Positions 9,737-18,362 of a DNA stretch of 64,000 bases are shown here, piece after piece. The stretch comes from Aequorivita sp. CIP111184. GTDB taxonomy: Bacteria > Bacteroidota > Bacteroidia > Flavobacteriales > Flavobacteriaceae. The DNA lies in NCBI RefSeq assembly GCF_900489465.1, contig NZ_UEFQ01000029.1, positions 33,530-97,529 of the forward strand, written 5' to 3'. The translations under genes were made by a program, and so were the position numbers. The notes below the pieces were generated by a model. It worked only from the letters and a program-made list of their open reading frames with translations. It did not search any database and was not told the origin of the DNA. Position 1 is the first letter of the stretch. Each line of letters opens with the position of its first letter.

Positions 9737-10216
9737 ATGCCAAAGTTTAAATTAGACGATACCGATCACAAAATACTTGACCTGTTAATCGATAATACCC
9801 GAATTCCTTTCACAGATATTGCAAAAAAATTAGAAATTTCTGCTGGTACTATTCATGTTCGAGTAAAAAAAATGGAAGAGGCTGGTATTATTACAGGTTC
9901 TTCCCTACAAGTTGATTATCAAAAATTGGGATATTCCTTTATTGCATATGTAGGTGTATTTATCTTTAAAACCTCACAGACTCAATTTGTGTTAGAACGT
10001 ATTAGTGAAATACCATTTGTTACCGTTGCGAGTGTCACTACCGGAAAATTCAATATTTTTTGCAAAATTAGAGCCAAAAACACGTCTCATGCAAAAGATA
10101 TTATCTATCAAATAGATGATATAGAGGGCGTTAGTAGAACTGAAACCATGATATCCATGGAAGAAAGTATCAACGATAAAAAACGTTTGCTTCATTCCAT
10201 ATTTAAGGAAATATAA
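9737..10216 (+). CDS. Lrp/AsnC-family transcriptional regulator
   Basis: A 159-residue regulator of the feast/famine family. The N-terminal winged HTH (about 5-55) reads DDTDHKILDLLIDNTRIPFTDIAKKLEISAGT in part, with the expected D-x-x-D/N-x-x-I/L start, followed by the VRVKKMEEAGIITG wing. The C-terminal RAM domain (about 68-140) is the usual ligand-binding and oligomerisation module, with TGKFNIFCKIRAKN as its characteristic strand pair. Target genes and effector cannot be deduced. It has its own terminator, so it stands alone between the peptidase and DinB genes. Confidence 0.93.
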   Translation: MPKFKLDDTDHKILDLLIDNTRIPFTDIAKKLEISAGTIHVRVKKMEEAGIITGSSLQVDYQKLGYSFIAYVGVFIFKTSQTQFVLERISEIPFVTVASVTTGKFNIFCKIRAKNTSHAKDIIYQIDDIEGVSRTETMISMEESINDKKRLLHSIFKEI

Positions 10217-10233
10217 TTTTAGATGTATTTTAG

Positions 10234-10268
10234 AAAAAGCCTTTGTTATTCAGCAAAGGTTTTTTTTA
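10234..10268 (+). terminator. Intrinsic terminator after the Lrp-type gene
   Basis: AAAAAGCCTTTG (10234-10245) pairs with CAAAGGTTTTTTT (from 10254) around an 8-base loop and runs into T8. It lies 17 bases after the stop codon. It also covers the longest possible start of the next reading frame, which argues for the later start at 10285. Confidence 0.88.
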
Positions 10269-10284
10269 TCTTTATAGGAAAACT

Positions 10285-10803
10285 ATGGCTTCTTCTGAAA
10301 TTCAAACTACTGAATATAATCACTTTTATAAACGCTACATAGATTTGGTTGAAGATATTCCCCTGCTTGATGCGTTGGAAAATGGGCTAAGAACTACCCA
10401 ATCATTTTATGATAACCTGCAAAATGAGATATGGGATTACCGTTATGCAGAAGGAAAATGGACGCCAAAAGATATTTTACAGCATATTATAGATACCGAA
10501 AGAATCTTCGCGTACAGAGCTTTATATTTCTCAAGAAGCTTGAAGGCCGAACTTAAAGGTTTTGATGAAAATGTTTTTGCAGCTAATTCTTTGGCAAATA
10601 ACAGGGCAGTAGATGAACTTCTGAAGGAACACTTGGCTGTTCGCAATTCAACGATTTGTCTTTTTAAGAGTTTTAATACAATTCAATTAAAACAAATAGG
10701 CATGGCCAGTGGAAGTAATATGTCTGTAGCTGCTGCTGGTTTTATAATTTGCGGACATGAAATTCACCATTGTAATATTATAAATGAACGTTATCTATTA
10801 TGA
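10285..10803 (+). CDS. DinB-family protein
   Basis: A 172-residue four-helix-bundle protein of the DinB/YfiT superfamily, whose members are often metal-dependent thiol transferases or hydrolases. The candidate metal ligands are the His in LQHIIDTE and the HxxxH-like GHEIHH near the C-terminus, the family's usual three-His pattern. The frame is open from 10243, but that start lies inside the preceding terminator; the ATG at 10285 (MASSEIQTTEYNHFYKRY) is the first usable one. It overlaps the next gene by four bases (ATGA), so the two are translationally coupled. The substrate is unknown. Confidence 0.85.
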   Translation: MASSEIQTTEYNHFYKRYIDLVEDIPLLDALENGLRTTQSFYDNLQNEIWDYRYAEGKWTPKDILQHIIDTERIFAYRALYFSRSLKAELKGFDENVFAANSLANNRAVDELLKEHLAVRNSTICLFKSFNTIQLKQIGMASGSNMSVAAAGFIICGHEIHHCNIINERYLL

Positions 10804-11747
10804 AATTCTTTAAACTTTTAAAGGACACTTATTTAAGTTGGGACAAAAATGATCCTTGGGCAAAAAGCGCTATAATTGCATATTACGCTCTTTTTTCATT
10901 ACCCTCTTTGCTTATTATAACAGTTCATTTTGCGGGGGTCTTCTTTGGTAAGGAAGCAGTAGAGGGGAGAATTACGGGTGAAATTAGTGGATTAATTGGG
11001 CAAGGTAGTGCAGAATTAATTCAAGCAATGATAATCAATTCAGCCCTTTCAGAAAGTTCACTTTTGTTTATCATTTTTGGTATTGGAATGTTGATATTTG
11101 GAGCTACGGGTGTCTTCTTCCAACTTCAGAAATCATTAAACGATATTTGGAGCGTTCGATCAAAAAAGAATACCATAATAGACACTTTGAAGCGAAGAGT
11201 AGTCTCCTTCGGGATGGTCTTAATCATTGGGCTGCTAATGCTCATTTCATTAGTATTGAGCACTGCAATCAATGCGCTCAGTGATTTTATTGGAAATTAT
11301 TATACCGAATTTTCTTCTGGGTTTATACATTTTATCAATTTCTTGTTTTCACAAATTATAGTCACTGCTCTTTTTGCAGCTATTTTTACAATTCTTCCAG
11401 ATGTGAAAATAAAGTGGAAAACAAATCTTATTGGTGCTTTTATGACCTCTCTACTTTTTTTGGCAGGAAAATACCTAATAGGTTTTTATTTTGCGAAATC
11501 AGATCCGGCTTCCGTTTATGGAGCTGCGGGAAGCGTGGTTTTAGTTTTACTGTGGGTTTATTATACGTGCCTCATACTTTTTTTTGGTGCGGAGTTTACC
11601 GTAAACTGGGCGCTGCTCAGAAATATTAAAATTGAGCCCACCAGCAATGCTACCCTTTCATACGAACTTGAAATGAAAGAACTTCGCGAATACAAACGTA
11701 AAGTTGAAGAAGATAAAAAAAAAGCTCAAAAATTAGAGAATAATTAA
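10800..11747 (+). CDS. YihY/BrkB-family inner-membrane protein
   Basis: A 315-residue integral membrane protein with about six transmembrane helices. Family landmarks are the N-terminal AKSAIIAYYALFSLPSLLII segment, the FFQLQKSLNDIWSVR motif and the glycine-rich SVYGAAGSVVLVLLWVYYT helix followed by FFGAEF. These proteins were once labelled ribonuclease BN or BrkB; the ribonuclease assignment is wrong for this family and the real function is unknown. The C-terminal 50 residues are charged and predicted cytoplasmic. It starts four bases inside the DinB gene. Confidence 0.92.
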   Translation: MKFFKLLKDTYLSWDKNDPWAKSAIIAYYALFSLPSLLIITVHFAGVFFGKEAVEGRITGEISGLIGQGSAELIQAMIINSALSESSLLFIIFGIGMLIFGATGVFFQLQKSLNDIWSVRSKKNTIIDTLKRRVVSFGMVLIIGLLMLISLVLSTAINALSDFIGNYYTEFSSGFIHFINFLFSQIIVTALFAAIFTILPDVKIKWKTNLIGAFMTSLLFLAGKYLIGFYFAKSDPASVYGAAGSVVLVLLWVYYTCLILFFGAEFTVNWALLRNIKIEPTSNATLSYELEMKELREYKRKVEEDKKKAQKLENN

Positions 11748-11863
11748 CTCTCTTAAGATTTCTTAACAAAGATTAGTAAAAAATTAATATCAGAAAATTG
11801 ATAAGCCCCTTCTTGCTTATTATCTTCATTCTAAATTAATTGTTTAACTAAAAAAGAAATATT

Positions 11864-12412
11864 ATGAATAAGAGAATAGCAATTTTAGCCACAAACGGAT
11901 TTGAAGAATCTGAATTGAAATCACCTAAAGAGGCGATGGAAAAAGAAGGCTTTACCGTTGAAATTATTAGCGAGAATGAAGGAACTATAAAAGCTTGGGC
12001 AGATGGAAACTGGAGTAATGAATATAAAGTTGACAAGACTATAGAAAATGCAAATGCAAGTGACTATAATGCTTTGGTCCTTCCTGGGGGAGTTATTAAC
12101 CCAGATAAATTAAGAAGAAACAAAAATGCTTTAAAATTTGTACAACATTTTTTTGAACAAAAGAAGCCTGTTGCTTCAATTTGTCATGGACCACAAACTT
12201 TAATTTCTGCAGGAGTTGTTAAAGGAAGGAAAATGACATCATTCAACTCTATTAAAGACGACTTAATTAATGCAGGAGCTAATTGGGTAGATGAAGAAGT
12301 TGTTGTTGATGAAGGATTTGTAACAAGTAGAAATCCAGATGATTTGCCTGCCTTCAATTCAAAATTGATTGAAGAAATTAAAGAAGGTAAGCATACACTT
12401 CAGCACGCTTAA
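11864..12412 (+). CDS. DJ-1/PfpI-family protein (type 1 glutamine amidotransferase-like)
   Basis: A 182-residue cytoplasmic protein of the PfpI/YhbO group, linked in other bacteria to stress resistance and to glyoxalase or protein deglycase activity, which is disputed. The nucleophile elbow is SICHGPQ, with the catalytic Cys followed by the family's His, and the acidic partner fits the Glu in TNGFEESEL. The C-terminal FVTSRNPDDLPAFN is typical of PfpI. It has a 116-base upstream spacer and a strong bidirectional terminator, so it is probably a single-gene unit. Confidence 0.93.
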   Translation: MNKRIAILATNGFEESELKSPKEAMEKEGFTVEIISENEGTIKAWADGNWSNEYKVDKTIENANASDYNALVLPGGVINPDKLRRNKNALKFVQHFFEQKKPVASICHGPQTLISAGVVKGRKMTSFNSIKDDLINAGANWVDEEVVVDEGFVTSRNPDDLPAFNSKLIEEIKEGKHTLQHA

Positions 12413-12429
12413 TATAATAGCTGAGCAAA

Positions 12430-12474
12430 TTTCATAAAAAAAGAGGCTAATACAAGCCTCTTTTTTTTATGAAA
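12430..12474. terminator. Long bidirectional terminator
   Basis: TTTCATAAAAAAAGAGGC pairs with GCCTC-T8-ATGAAA around an 8-base loop; A and T tracts flank the GC core on both sides. It lies 17 bases after the PfpI-like gene and 11 bases from the end of the convergent minus-strand gene, so it can serve both. Confidence 0.9.
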
Positions 12475-12485
12475 TGGAATTTAAA

Positions 12486-12779
12486 TTATTCCTCTTCTTC
12501 TAATTTCTTCTTATCTGGGATTTCGCTTATTGGTTCATTGAAGTCTGCATCATCGTAATCATCTTCATCAAAATTGGCCATAGTTATTTCCAAGCGGGAG
12601 CTTACTTTGACCAAATAAATAGTATCATCTGTTCTTACTTCAACAGCTTCCACTGTTTCATTTTTAGCATTCTTAAAGGTGATAACATGGTCATCATCAT
12701 ACCCATCGGGATATTTTTCAACTAATAGAGAAAGTATCTCGGGGGTTAACTTTCGGTAATCTACTATGATTCGCTTCAT
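12486..12779 (-). CDS. Conserved small acidic protein, function unknown
   Basis: A 97-residue soluble protein without signal peptide or membrane segment. The first 65 residues look folded (MKRIIVDYRKLTPEILSLL, then VITFKNAKNETVEAVEV and a short strand-rich region); the last 30 are strongly acidic (FDEDDYDDADFNEPI) and end in a Lys/Glu tail. I recognise this as a flavobacterial conserved hypothetical protein next to aroB but cannot name a function; any 'DNA primase' label would be unsupported here. It lies 77 bases downstream of the aroB start region on the same strand and may be a separate unit. Confidence 0.75.
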   Translation of the reverse strand: MKRIIVDYRKLTPEILSLLVEKYPDGYDDDHVITFKNAKNETVEAVEVRTDDTIYLVKVSSRLEITMANFDEDDYDDADFNEPISEIPDKKKLEEEE

Positions 12780-12856
12780 TTAATATTCAATCTTTTGGTT
12801 TGTGGTTATAAAACTATTCAAAAATTGATGACATAAAAATATTTTAAAGAAAATTT

Positions 12857-13927
12857 TTATAAATTTTTATAATACTCGAAAGCACTATATATCAGCTTGT
12901 TATTAACTTCGCAATTGTATTTGTGGCTGCCAATGTCTTCTAAAAGTACAAACAATACCTTTCCATTTCTATTTTTTTTGTCAAATGCCAACAAATTTAT
13001 AATGGCTGCAATATCATTTTCAGTAAAATATTGTTTTGGAAAATATTTTAAAATGCTTTGTGAAACATCTTTCAAAGTATCTTTTGGAAAACTGAAAGTC
13101 TCCGTTGAAATATAGGTAGCCAAAATTAATCCAACAGCAACAGCTTCTCCATGAAGTAAGCTTTTTTTATCAGAACTCTCTAGAAAATAGGATTCTATGG
13201 CATGGCCCAGGGTGTGTCCATAGTTTAAGGTTTTTCGAAGATTCTTTTCTAAAGGATCTTTAGTCACGATCCCTTTTTTTATTTCAACTGAATCCCAAAT
13301 CAGTTTTTCAAACTCTATTTTTTTTGAATAATCGGCATTTTTCACGCGTTCCCAATATTCTTTATTATAGATAAGTCCGTGTTTCAACATTTCGGCAAGA
13401 CCAGAAATAATGTGTTCCTGCGGCAAAGTTTTTAAAAATTCTGTGTCCAGGATTACCATCTCTGGAAGATTAATAATGCCAATTTGATTTTTTTTGTGGC
13501 CAAGATCAACACCGTTTTTACCGCCAACTGAAGCATCAACCATTGCGAGTAGGGAAGTGGGAATGTTTATGAATGAAATTCCCCGCATAAATGTTGAAGC
13601 TACAAAGCCTCCCAAATCTGTGACTACACCGCCACCCAAGTTGATAATTAAACTTTTTCGGTCGGCACCTTTTTCTGAAAGTGTTTCCCAAACTTTTAAA
13701 CAAGTTTCAATATTTTTATGAGCTTCACCTACGGAAATAGTTATTATTTCAGGAGTAGTTTCAAACTGGTGCTTTTTAAAAAGATATGATAAACAATACT
13801 GTTTCGTGTTTTCATCAACGATTATGAAAATTTTTGAAAATTTTAAATTGAGTATGCTATCTGATAATAATTCCCACGCGATTTCATCTTTATAAACTAC
13901 ACCTTTTTCTTTTAGTTTTTTTTCCAT
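12857..13927 (-). CDS. aroB: 3-dehydroquinate synthase
   Basis: Converts 3-deoxy-D-arabino-heptulosonate 7-phosphate to 3-dehydroquinate, the second step of the shikimate pathway, using NAD+ and a divalent metal. The 356-residue protein shows the NAD-binding GGGVVTDLGGFVAST loop, the IPTSLLAMVDASVGGKNGVD active-site region, the metal ligand Glu in LAEMLKHGLI, and the two His ligands in NYGHTLGHAIE and LLHGEAVAVG. Length matches the family. It is divergent from the proline dehydrogenase gene, with 71 bases between start codons. Confidence 0.96.
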   Translation of the reverse strand: MEKKLKEKGVVYKDEIAWELLSDSILNLKFSKIFIIVDENTKQYCLSYLFKKHQFETTPEIITISVGEAHKNIETCLKVWETLSEKGADRKSLIINLGGGVVTDLGGFVASTFMRGISFINIPTSLLAMVDASVGGKNGVDLGHKKNQIGIINLPEMVILDTEFLKTLPQEHIISGLAEMLKHGLIYNKEYWERVKNADYSKKIEFEKLIWDSVEIKKGIVTKDPLEKNLRKTLNYGHTLGHAIESYFLESSDKKSLLHGEAVAVGLILATYISTETFSFPKDTLKDVSQSILKYFPKQYFTENDIAAIINLLAFDKKNRNGKVLFVLLEDIGSHKYNCEVNNKLIYSAFEYYKNL

Positions 13928-13951
13928 GAATTAGTTGCTTTTTCCGATATA

Positions 13952-13978
13952 TTGAGAGTTCAAATCTAACTATATTTG
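13952..13978 (+). promoter_or_regulatory. Promoter of the proline dehydrogenase gene
   Basis: TTG at 13952-13954 and TATATTTG at 13971-13978 (perfect TAnnTTTG) are separated by 16 bases, close to the Bacteroidetes -33/-7 spacing. The ATG is 20 bases downstream. Confidence 0.6.
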
Positions 13979-13998
13979 CACACTTTATTTTAAATTTT

Positions 13999-15171
13999 AT
14001 GACATCAAATTCCCTTTTTGATAATACAGAAACAGCTTTTAAACTTAAAAGCGACTCTGAATTGGAAAGAGCCTATTTTCTTTTTAAAATGATATCCAAG
14101 GAACCATTGGTAAAAATTGGAACGGCCGTAACAAAATTCGCTTTAAATATAAATCTTCCCGTAGAAGGAATTATACGCTTTACTGTGTTTGATCATTTTT
14201 GTGGTGGGGTTAATGAAAGGGATTGCATGTCCACAGTTGATAAGCTTTTTGATGTGGGCGTTTCATCAGTTTTGGATTTTTCGGTTGAGGGAAAGGAAGA
14301 AGATGCTCAGTTTGATGCTACTGCAAATAAGGTAATTGAATTAACGAAATTTGCAAAAAATAAAGAAGCAATGCCCTTTTCAGTCTTTAAGCCTACAGGT
14401 TTTGGTAGGTTTAAAATTTGGCAGAAAATAACTGAAAAACAACCATTAACAGAATCTGAAGAAGAAGAATGGAAAAGAATTGAAGAACGTTATGAAAAGG
14501 TTTCAAAAGAGGCATATGAAAGTAAAATTAGTCTTTTGATTGATGGTGAAGAATCTTGGATGCAAGACGCAGCAGACGATCTTTGCGAAAAGATGATGGA
14601 AAAATACAACAAGGAAAGCCCTATTGTATTTAATACATTGCAGTGTTATAGGTGGGATAGATTGGAGTATTTAAAAAAAATACACCAACGCTCTAAAACT
14701 AAAGGCTACAAGCTAGGTTTTAAAATTGTTCGTGGTGCTTATATGGAAAAAGAAAATGAGCGAGCAGTTGAAAAAGGTTACAAAACTCCAATTTGCGTAA
14801 GTAAAAAAGCTACAGATGATAATTTTAATCAAATAATGGAATATATAATGGACAATCTTGATGATATTGAGTTGTTCGTTGGTACCCATAACGAATCCAG
14901 TACGTATTTAACTATGGATTTAATGAATGAAAAAGGTATTTCAAAGAGTGATGGACGGGTTTGGTTCGGTCAACTTTTTGGGATGAGTGATCACATTACT
15001 TTTAATCTTGGTGATGAGGGGTATAATGTTGCAAAGTATATTCCTTTTGGCCCTGTAAAAGATGTGATGCCTTATCTAATTAGGCGTGCAGAAGAAAATA
15101 CTTCTGTTGCTGGTCAAACCAGTAGGGAGCTTACTCTTTTGAAAAAGGAGAGAGAGCGAAGGAAAATGTAA
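13999..15171 (+). CDS. Proline dehydrogenase
   Basis: A FAD-dependent enzyme oxidising L-proline to pyrroline-5-carboxylate, feeding electrons to the respiratory chain. The 390-residue single-domain protein has the PRODH barrel with LGFKIVRGAYMEKE (flavin- and substrate-binding), ELFVGTHNESS and the C-terminal YLIRRAEEN motif whose Arg pair binds the proline carboxylate. It is the monofunctional type; the second enzyme of the pathway is not in the window. The acidic insert around residues 150-190 (ESEEEEWKRIEERYEK) is common in Bacteroidetes members. It carries its own promoter and is monocistronic. Confidence 0.94.
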   Translation: MTSNSLFDNTETAFKLKSDSELERAYFLFKMISKEPLVKIGTAVTKFALNINLPVEGIIRFTVFDHFCGGVNERDCMSTVDKLFDVGVSSVLDFSVEGKEEDAQFDATANKVIELTKFAKNKEAMPFSVFKPTGFGRFKIWQKITEKQPLTESEEEEWKRIEERYEKVSKEAYESKISLLIDGEESWMQDAADDLCEKMMEKYNKESPIVFNTLQCYRWDRLEYLKKIHQRSKTKGYKLGFKIVRGAYMEKENERAVEKGYKTPICVSKKATDDNFNQIMEYIMDNLDDIELFVGTHNESSTYLTMDLMNEKGISKSDGRVWFGQLFGMSDHITFNLGDEGYNVAKYIPFGPVKDVMPYLIRRAEENTSVAGQTSRELTLLKKERERRKM

Positions 15172-15184
15172 TTGTTTTTTAAAG

Positions 15185-15562
15185 TTATTCTTTATTGACT
15201 TTGGCCTTCATGATGGTAGCTGTTTTCTCACAATTTTCAACTGTAATCTTTAATTTTTTTTCTGAAATTATTCCTTCAATAACATAAATGTTGCAAGAAT
15301 CAAGTTTGGTATTGCTTTCAGAAAATAATACATCACCATCTTCAAGTAAGGCTGAAACTGCGGCTGTGTCCATTTGATTTTCACGCAAAACGTTCAGCGA
15401 CTCTTCAGAAAAAGCCCGTTGTTTTAACTTGATATTTTTAAGTGTTCTAGACTCGGGGCCATAGGCGCAAGATGTTTTTTTTCCGCTGAGAATAAAAAAT
15501 AAAAGGGCTATTCCTATTATAAATCCACCTGAAAAATAGACCAATCGGTATGCTAACTTCAT
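15185..15562 (-). CDS. Small membrane-anchored protein (DUF4258-like)
   Basis: A 125-residue protein with one N-terminal membrane anchor (about 8-28, VYFSGGFIIGIALLFFILSG), followed by a Cys-containing CAYGPESRTLKNIKLK segment and a small beta-rich domain with Cys in SCNIYVI and ENCEKTA. The pattern fits my memory of DUF4258 proteins beside alanine dehydrogenase in Flavobacteriaceae; the function is unknown. It follows ald on the same strand after 37 bases and is probably cotranscribed. The end is 13 bases from the convergent proline dehydrogenase gene with no hairpin between them. Confidence 0.75.
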   Translation of the reverse strand: MKLAYRLVYFSGGFIIGIALLFFILSGKKTSCAYGPESRTLKNIKLKQRAFSEESLNVLRENQMDTAAVSALLEDGDVLFSESNTKLDSCNIYVIEGIISEKKLKITVENCEKTATIMKAKVNKE

Positions 15563-15599
15563 TAATTTGTTATTAGGGTATTGATTTTTGGAATAATTT

Positions 15600-16799
15600 T
15601 TAAAAAATCAAAAGGTTGATTTCGCTGTATGACATATTAAACCAATCTGCAACGGCTTTATTAGTAAGAATTCCGCGGTAAAAGTACAAACCATTTTTTA
15701 AACCATTATCAAAACGGATAGCATTTTCAAGACCGCCACTTTCGGCTATTTCCAATATATAAGGTGTAAAAATGTTGCTTATTGAAATCGAAGCTGTTTT
15801 TGGGTATCGTGCGGGAATATTGGGTACGCCATAATGTATAACTTCATGTTTTATAAATGTTGGGTTATCGTGGCTTGTCATTTCGGTAGTTTCAAAACAA
15901 CCGCCCATATCTACGCATACATCAATTATTACGGCGCCTTTTTTCATATTTCGCACCATTTCTTCAGTAACTATAATTGGTGCCCGATTATGGCCGCGTA
16001 CAGCACCAATGGCAACGTCGCAACGTAAAAGTGCTTTCATCAAATTTTTTGGCTGTACTGTTGATGTATATAGAATACGGCCCACATTTGTTTGAATAGT
16101 TCTTAGTTTTGTAATGGAACTATCAAAAACCTTTACATTGGCGCCTAGGCCAAGTGCGGAACGAACTGCAAATTCGCCAACTGTTCCAGCGCCAATTACA
16201 ACAACTTCAATAGGAGGGACGCCACTAATGTTTCCAAATAGAAGCCCATTACCTTTTTTTGCATTTACCATTAACTCGGCAGCAATAAGTACAGATGCAG
16301 TGCCGGCAATTTCACTCAGGGCTTTAACGGCGGGATAACTGTGGTCTTCATCTTTTATAAACTCAAATGCGAGGGCAGTAATTTTCTTTTTGGCAAGCGC
16401 GTCAAAATAAGATTTTTGACGTGTTTTTAATTGTAATGCTGAAATGAGTACTGTTTTTGGTTTAATCAATTCCAGTTCTTCAAGGGTAGGGGGCTCTACC
16501 TTTAAAACCATGGGGCAACCAAATACTTTTTTTGTATCATTGGTTAACTGCGCTCCCGCTTCAGAATAATCTTTATCAGAAAAGCCAGCTTCATCTCCTG
16601 CGCCATTTTCAATCAAAACCCTATGACCGTTGCTAACGATAGCGTTTACAGCATCTGGGGTAAGGCAAATTCTTTTTTCTTGGAAATACGCTTCTTTTGG
16701 AATACCTATGTAAAGTTCTCCTTTTTGTCTTGATATTTCAAGAGTTTCTTCCTGCGGAAGTAATTGCGCTCTGGTGAAGGGTGATTTTGGTTGTGGCAT
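15600..16799 (-). CDS. ald: Alanine dehydrogenase
   Basis: NAD-dependent oxidative deamination of L-alanine to pyruvate and ammonia, or the reverse. The 399-residue protein has the N-terminal AlaDh/PNT domain with IGIPKEAYFQEKRICLTP (substrate Arg and the start of the catalytic region), and a Rossmann domain with VVIGAGTVGEFAVRSA followed by NVKVFDSS, whose Asp fits NAD preference. Pyridine nucleotide transhydrogenase alpha is a homologous alternative, but length and single-gene context favour alanine dehydrogenase. The first 15 residues (MPQPKSPFTRAQLLP) are a typical Bacteroidetes extension. Confidence 0.9.
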   Translation of the reverse strand: MPQPKSPFTRAQLLPQEETLEISRQKGELYIGIPKEAYFQEKRICLTPDAVNAIVSNGHRVLIENGAGDEAGFSDKDYSEAGAQLTNDTKKVFGCPMVLKVEPPTLEELELIKPKTVLISALQLKTRQKSYFDALAKKKITALAFEFIKDEDHSYPAVKALSEIAGTASVLIAAELMVNAKKGNGLLFGNISGVPPIEVVVIGAGTVGEFAVRSALGLGANVKVFDSSITKLRTIQTNVGRILYTSTVQPKNLMKALLRCDVAIGAVRGHNRAPIIVTEEMVRNMKKGAVIIDVCVDMGGCFETTEMTSHDNPTFIKHEVIHYGVPNIPARYPKTASISISNIFTPYILEIAESGGLENAIRFDNGLKNGLYFYRGILTNKAVADWFNMSYSEINLLIF

Positions 16800-16857
16800 A
16801 GTTCAATCTTGCAATTTCAATTTACGGAATAATTCCCACTTTATTATAAGGTAAATA

Positions 16858-17391
16858 TTACCGAAATAAATCTTTTATCTGTTCCCAGAAAGATCGTTTG
16901 TGCAAAAGTTCTTCCTCAAAAGACTTTAAATCATTCTGACGCATTTGGCTAAAAAGTTTGGCGCGTATTAAATAGACAAATGGAACCAATACCATCATTA
17001 TTGGTATTACGTAAATGATCTCAACCTCGTCAGCATTTAAATTTTGTTTAAGTATGTTGAACAATTGAAAAACATACATAGATAAGGGAACCAATATTAT
17101 CCAATGCCACCAGTGTTTACAAGTGAAAAACCAAATAAGCAGTAAAATTACTGGAATTACTTTACCTGCAAGAAACCAAGCATAATGATATAAAGATGTG
17201 TATTCAGTAGTGAATGTAAAAAAAGGAGTTTCCCAAACTTGGGTGTTGCTTGGGAAACTCTCATATGCATAATATATAAAAGGAGTACACGCCATTATAA
17301 AAACGATAATGCCTCCCTGTATAAGGCTTTTTTTATCCGGCTGGCGGAACTTGAACCGTTCTAACGTCGATTTGTTGTGGGGTGTTTTCAT
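16858..17391 (-). CDS. Four-helix membrane protein, cassette copy 1
   Basis: An unrecognised 177-residue inner-membrane protein. Four hydrophobic segments are visible (about 26-42, 70-90, 94-112 and 124-144), with a conserved WFFTCKHWWHW motif between the second and third, and a soluble C-terminal tail ending FEEELLHKRSFWEQIKDLFR. It is paralogous to the gene at 17850-18362: YESFP, ITCKHWW, DEVEI, KDLKSFEEEL and QIKDLF are shared. The ATG at 17391 lies inside the 3' end of a 46-codon lipoprotein gene in a different frame, with 59 bases of overlap, which suggests translational coupling. Confidence 0.7.
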   Translation of the reverse strand: MKTPHNKSTLERFKFRQPDKKSLIQGGIIVFIMACTPFIYYAYESFPSNTQVWETPFFTFTTEYTSLYHYAWFLAGKVIPVILLLIWFFTCKHWWHWIILVPLSMYVFQLFNILKQNLNADEVEIIYVIPIMMVLVPFVYLIRAKLFSQMRQNDLKSFEEELLHKRSFWEQIKDLFR

Positions 17392-17473
17392 CTTGAATTC
17401 CTTCTGGGGTACAAGAAGCAAAAAGTCCTGCTGCGAAAATAGCTGCTACGATAATCAATTTTAAGTTTTTCAT
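17333..17473 (-). CDS. 46-residue lipoprotein, cassette copy 1
   Basis: A complete short frame starting at ATG 17473. The first 21 residues form a lipoprotein signal, MKNLKLIIVAAIFAAGL then FASC with the lipidated Cys at residue 21. The mature peptide is only 26 residues: TPEGIQDENTPQQI, then a tail ending VPPAG. The paralogue at 18304-18444 has exactly the same length and shares FASCTPE, IQ, TPQQI and VP. The last 59 bases overlap the membrane-protein gene in another frame. A promoter with TAAGTTTG lies 31 bases upstream. Function unknown; it would sit in the inner or outer membrane facing the periplasm. Confidence 0.68.
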   Translation of the reverse strand: MKNLKLIIVAAIFAAGLFASCTPEGIQDENTPQQIDVRTVQVPPAG

Positions 17474-17504
17474 AATGTAAGTGTTTGTGAGGTTAATACT
17501 GGGT

Positions 17505-17512
17505 CAAACTTA
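17505..17512 (-). promoter_or_regulatory. -7 box of cassette copy 1
   Basis: The minus strand reads TAAGTTTG, a perfect TAnnTTTG, 31 bases before the lipoprotein ATG. The leader between them (TTAACCTCACAAACACTTA) is nearly identical to that of copy 2. Confidence 0.6.
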
Positions 17513-17849
17513 CACTCAAAAAACTTAAGTCTACTAATTATGTTAATTGTATCTTTACAGGTTATAATGCAATTAAATACTTTGAAATACACTTTTAATG
17601 ATATTTTAAAGTTAATTTTTTAATATTCCTATAAACGCTATGCTATTATTTCATATTTGTCTGCAGTATCTTAAAGATTCACTTCAGTACTTTATTTGTT
17701 TTATTAGTTCGATTTGAGATTGGATTGTTTCTATATTTTTTTGATTTCACATAAAAATAAGAAAATGTGTTTAATCATCCAAAAGGTAAAACTTTTACTT
17801 AGACGAACGAATGTACGTATTTAATTTATCATTTTAAAAATTAAGAAAA
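17513..17849. other. 337-base spacer between the two cassettes
   Basis: Very AT-rich, without a convincing reading frame, hairpin terminator or RNA gene. It separates the copy 1 promoter from the end of the copy 2 membrane-protein gene. I see nothing else I can support. Confidence 0.4.
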
Positions 17850-18362
17850 TCAGAAAAGATCCTTAATCTGTTGCCAGAAGTTTTTTTGTGTGCCTAATTC
17901 CTCTTCAAAACTTTTCAGATCCTTGCCTATTAACTTGTTTGAAAGTTTAGCTTTTATTAGGTAAACCAAGGGCACGATTACCAACATTATAGGAAAAAGC
18001 CACCATATTTCAACTTCATCTGTAATACCTACATCATCATTTATCACACTGAATAATTGGAATGCGAACATTCCAATTGGAATAAGAATAACGTGATACC
18101 ACCAGTGCTTACATGTAATAAACCAAATAACTAAAAGAAGCATGGGAACAAACTTGCCCATCATTGTCCAGACAGAGACGTATACTTCTTGGTACCAATT
18201 TGCATGGTATGTAAACAAAAAAGTTTCCCACGATTTTGTTTGTGGGAAACTTTCATATGAATAAAATAAATATGGACTAGCCGCTATTATTAGGGCTATA
18301 ATACTACCCGTTACTAGGTACGATGATTTTGCTCTTGTGGATTTGTTGGGGTGTTTGTTCAT
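17850..18362 (-). CDS. Four-helix membrane protein, cassette copy 2
   Basis: A 170-residue paralogue of the copy 1 membrane protein. It has four hydrophobic segments (about 18-34, 60-84, 88-106 and 118-138), the WFITCKHWWYH motif, and the C-terminal KDLKSFEEELGTQKNFW then QQIKDLF. Its N-terminus MNKHPNKSTRAKSSY resembles copy 1 (MKTPHNKSTLER). As in copy 1, the start lies exactly 59 bases inside the upstream 46-codon lipoprotein gene, in another frame. The two copies are clearly diverged, so the duplication is not recent. No family name is recognised. Confidence 0.7.
   Translation of the reverse strand: MNKHPNKSTRAKSSYLVTGSIIALIIAASPYLFYSYESFPQTKSWETFLFTYHANWYQEVYVSVWTMMGKFVPMLLLVIWFITCKHWWYHVILIPIGMFAFQLFSVINDDVGITDEVEIWWLFPIMLVIVPLVYLIKAKLSNKLIGKDLKSFEEELGTQKNFWQQIKDLF

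Noticed and set aside
10243..10284. Longer start for the DinB gene
   Set aside because: The start at 10243 lies inside the intrinsic terminator of the Lrp-type gene, and the extra residues are not family-like. The ATG at 10285 is used.
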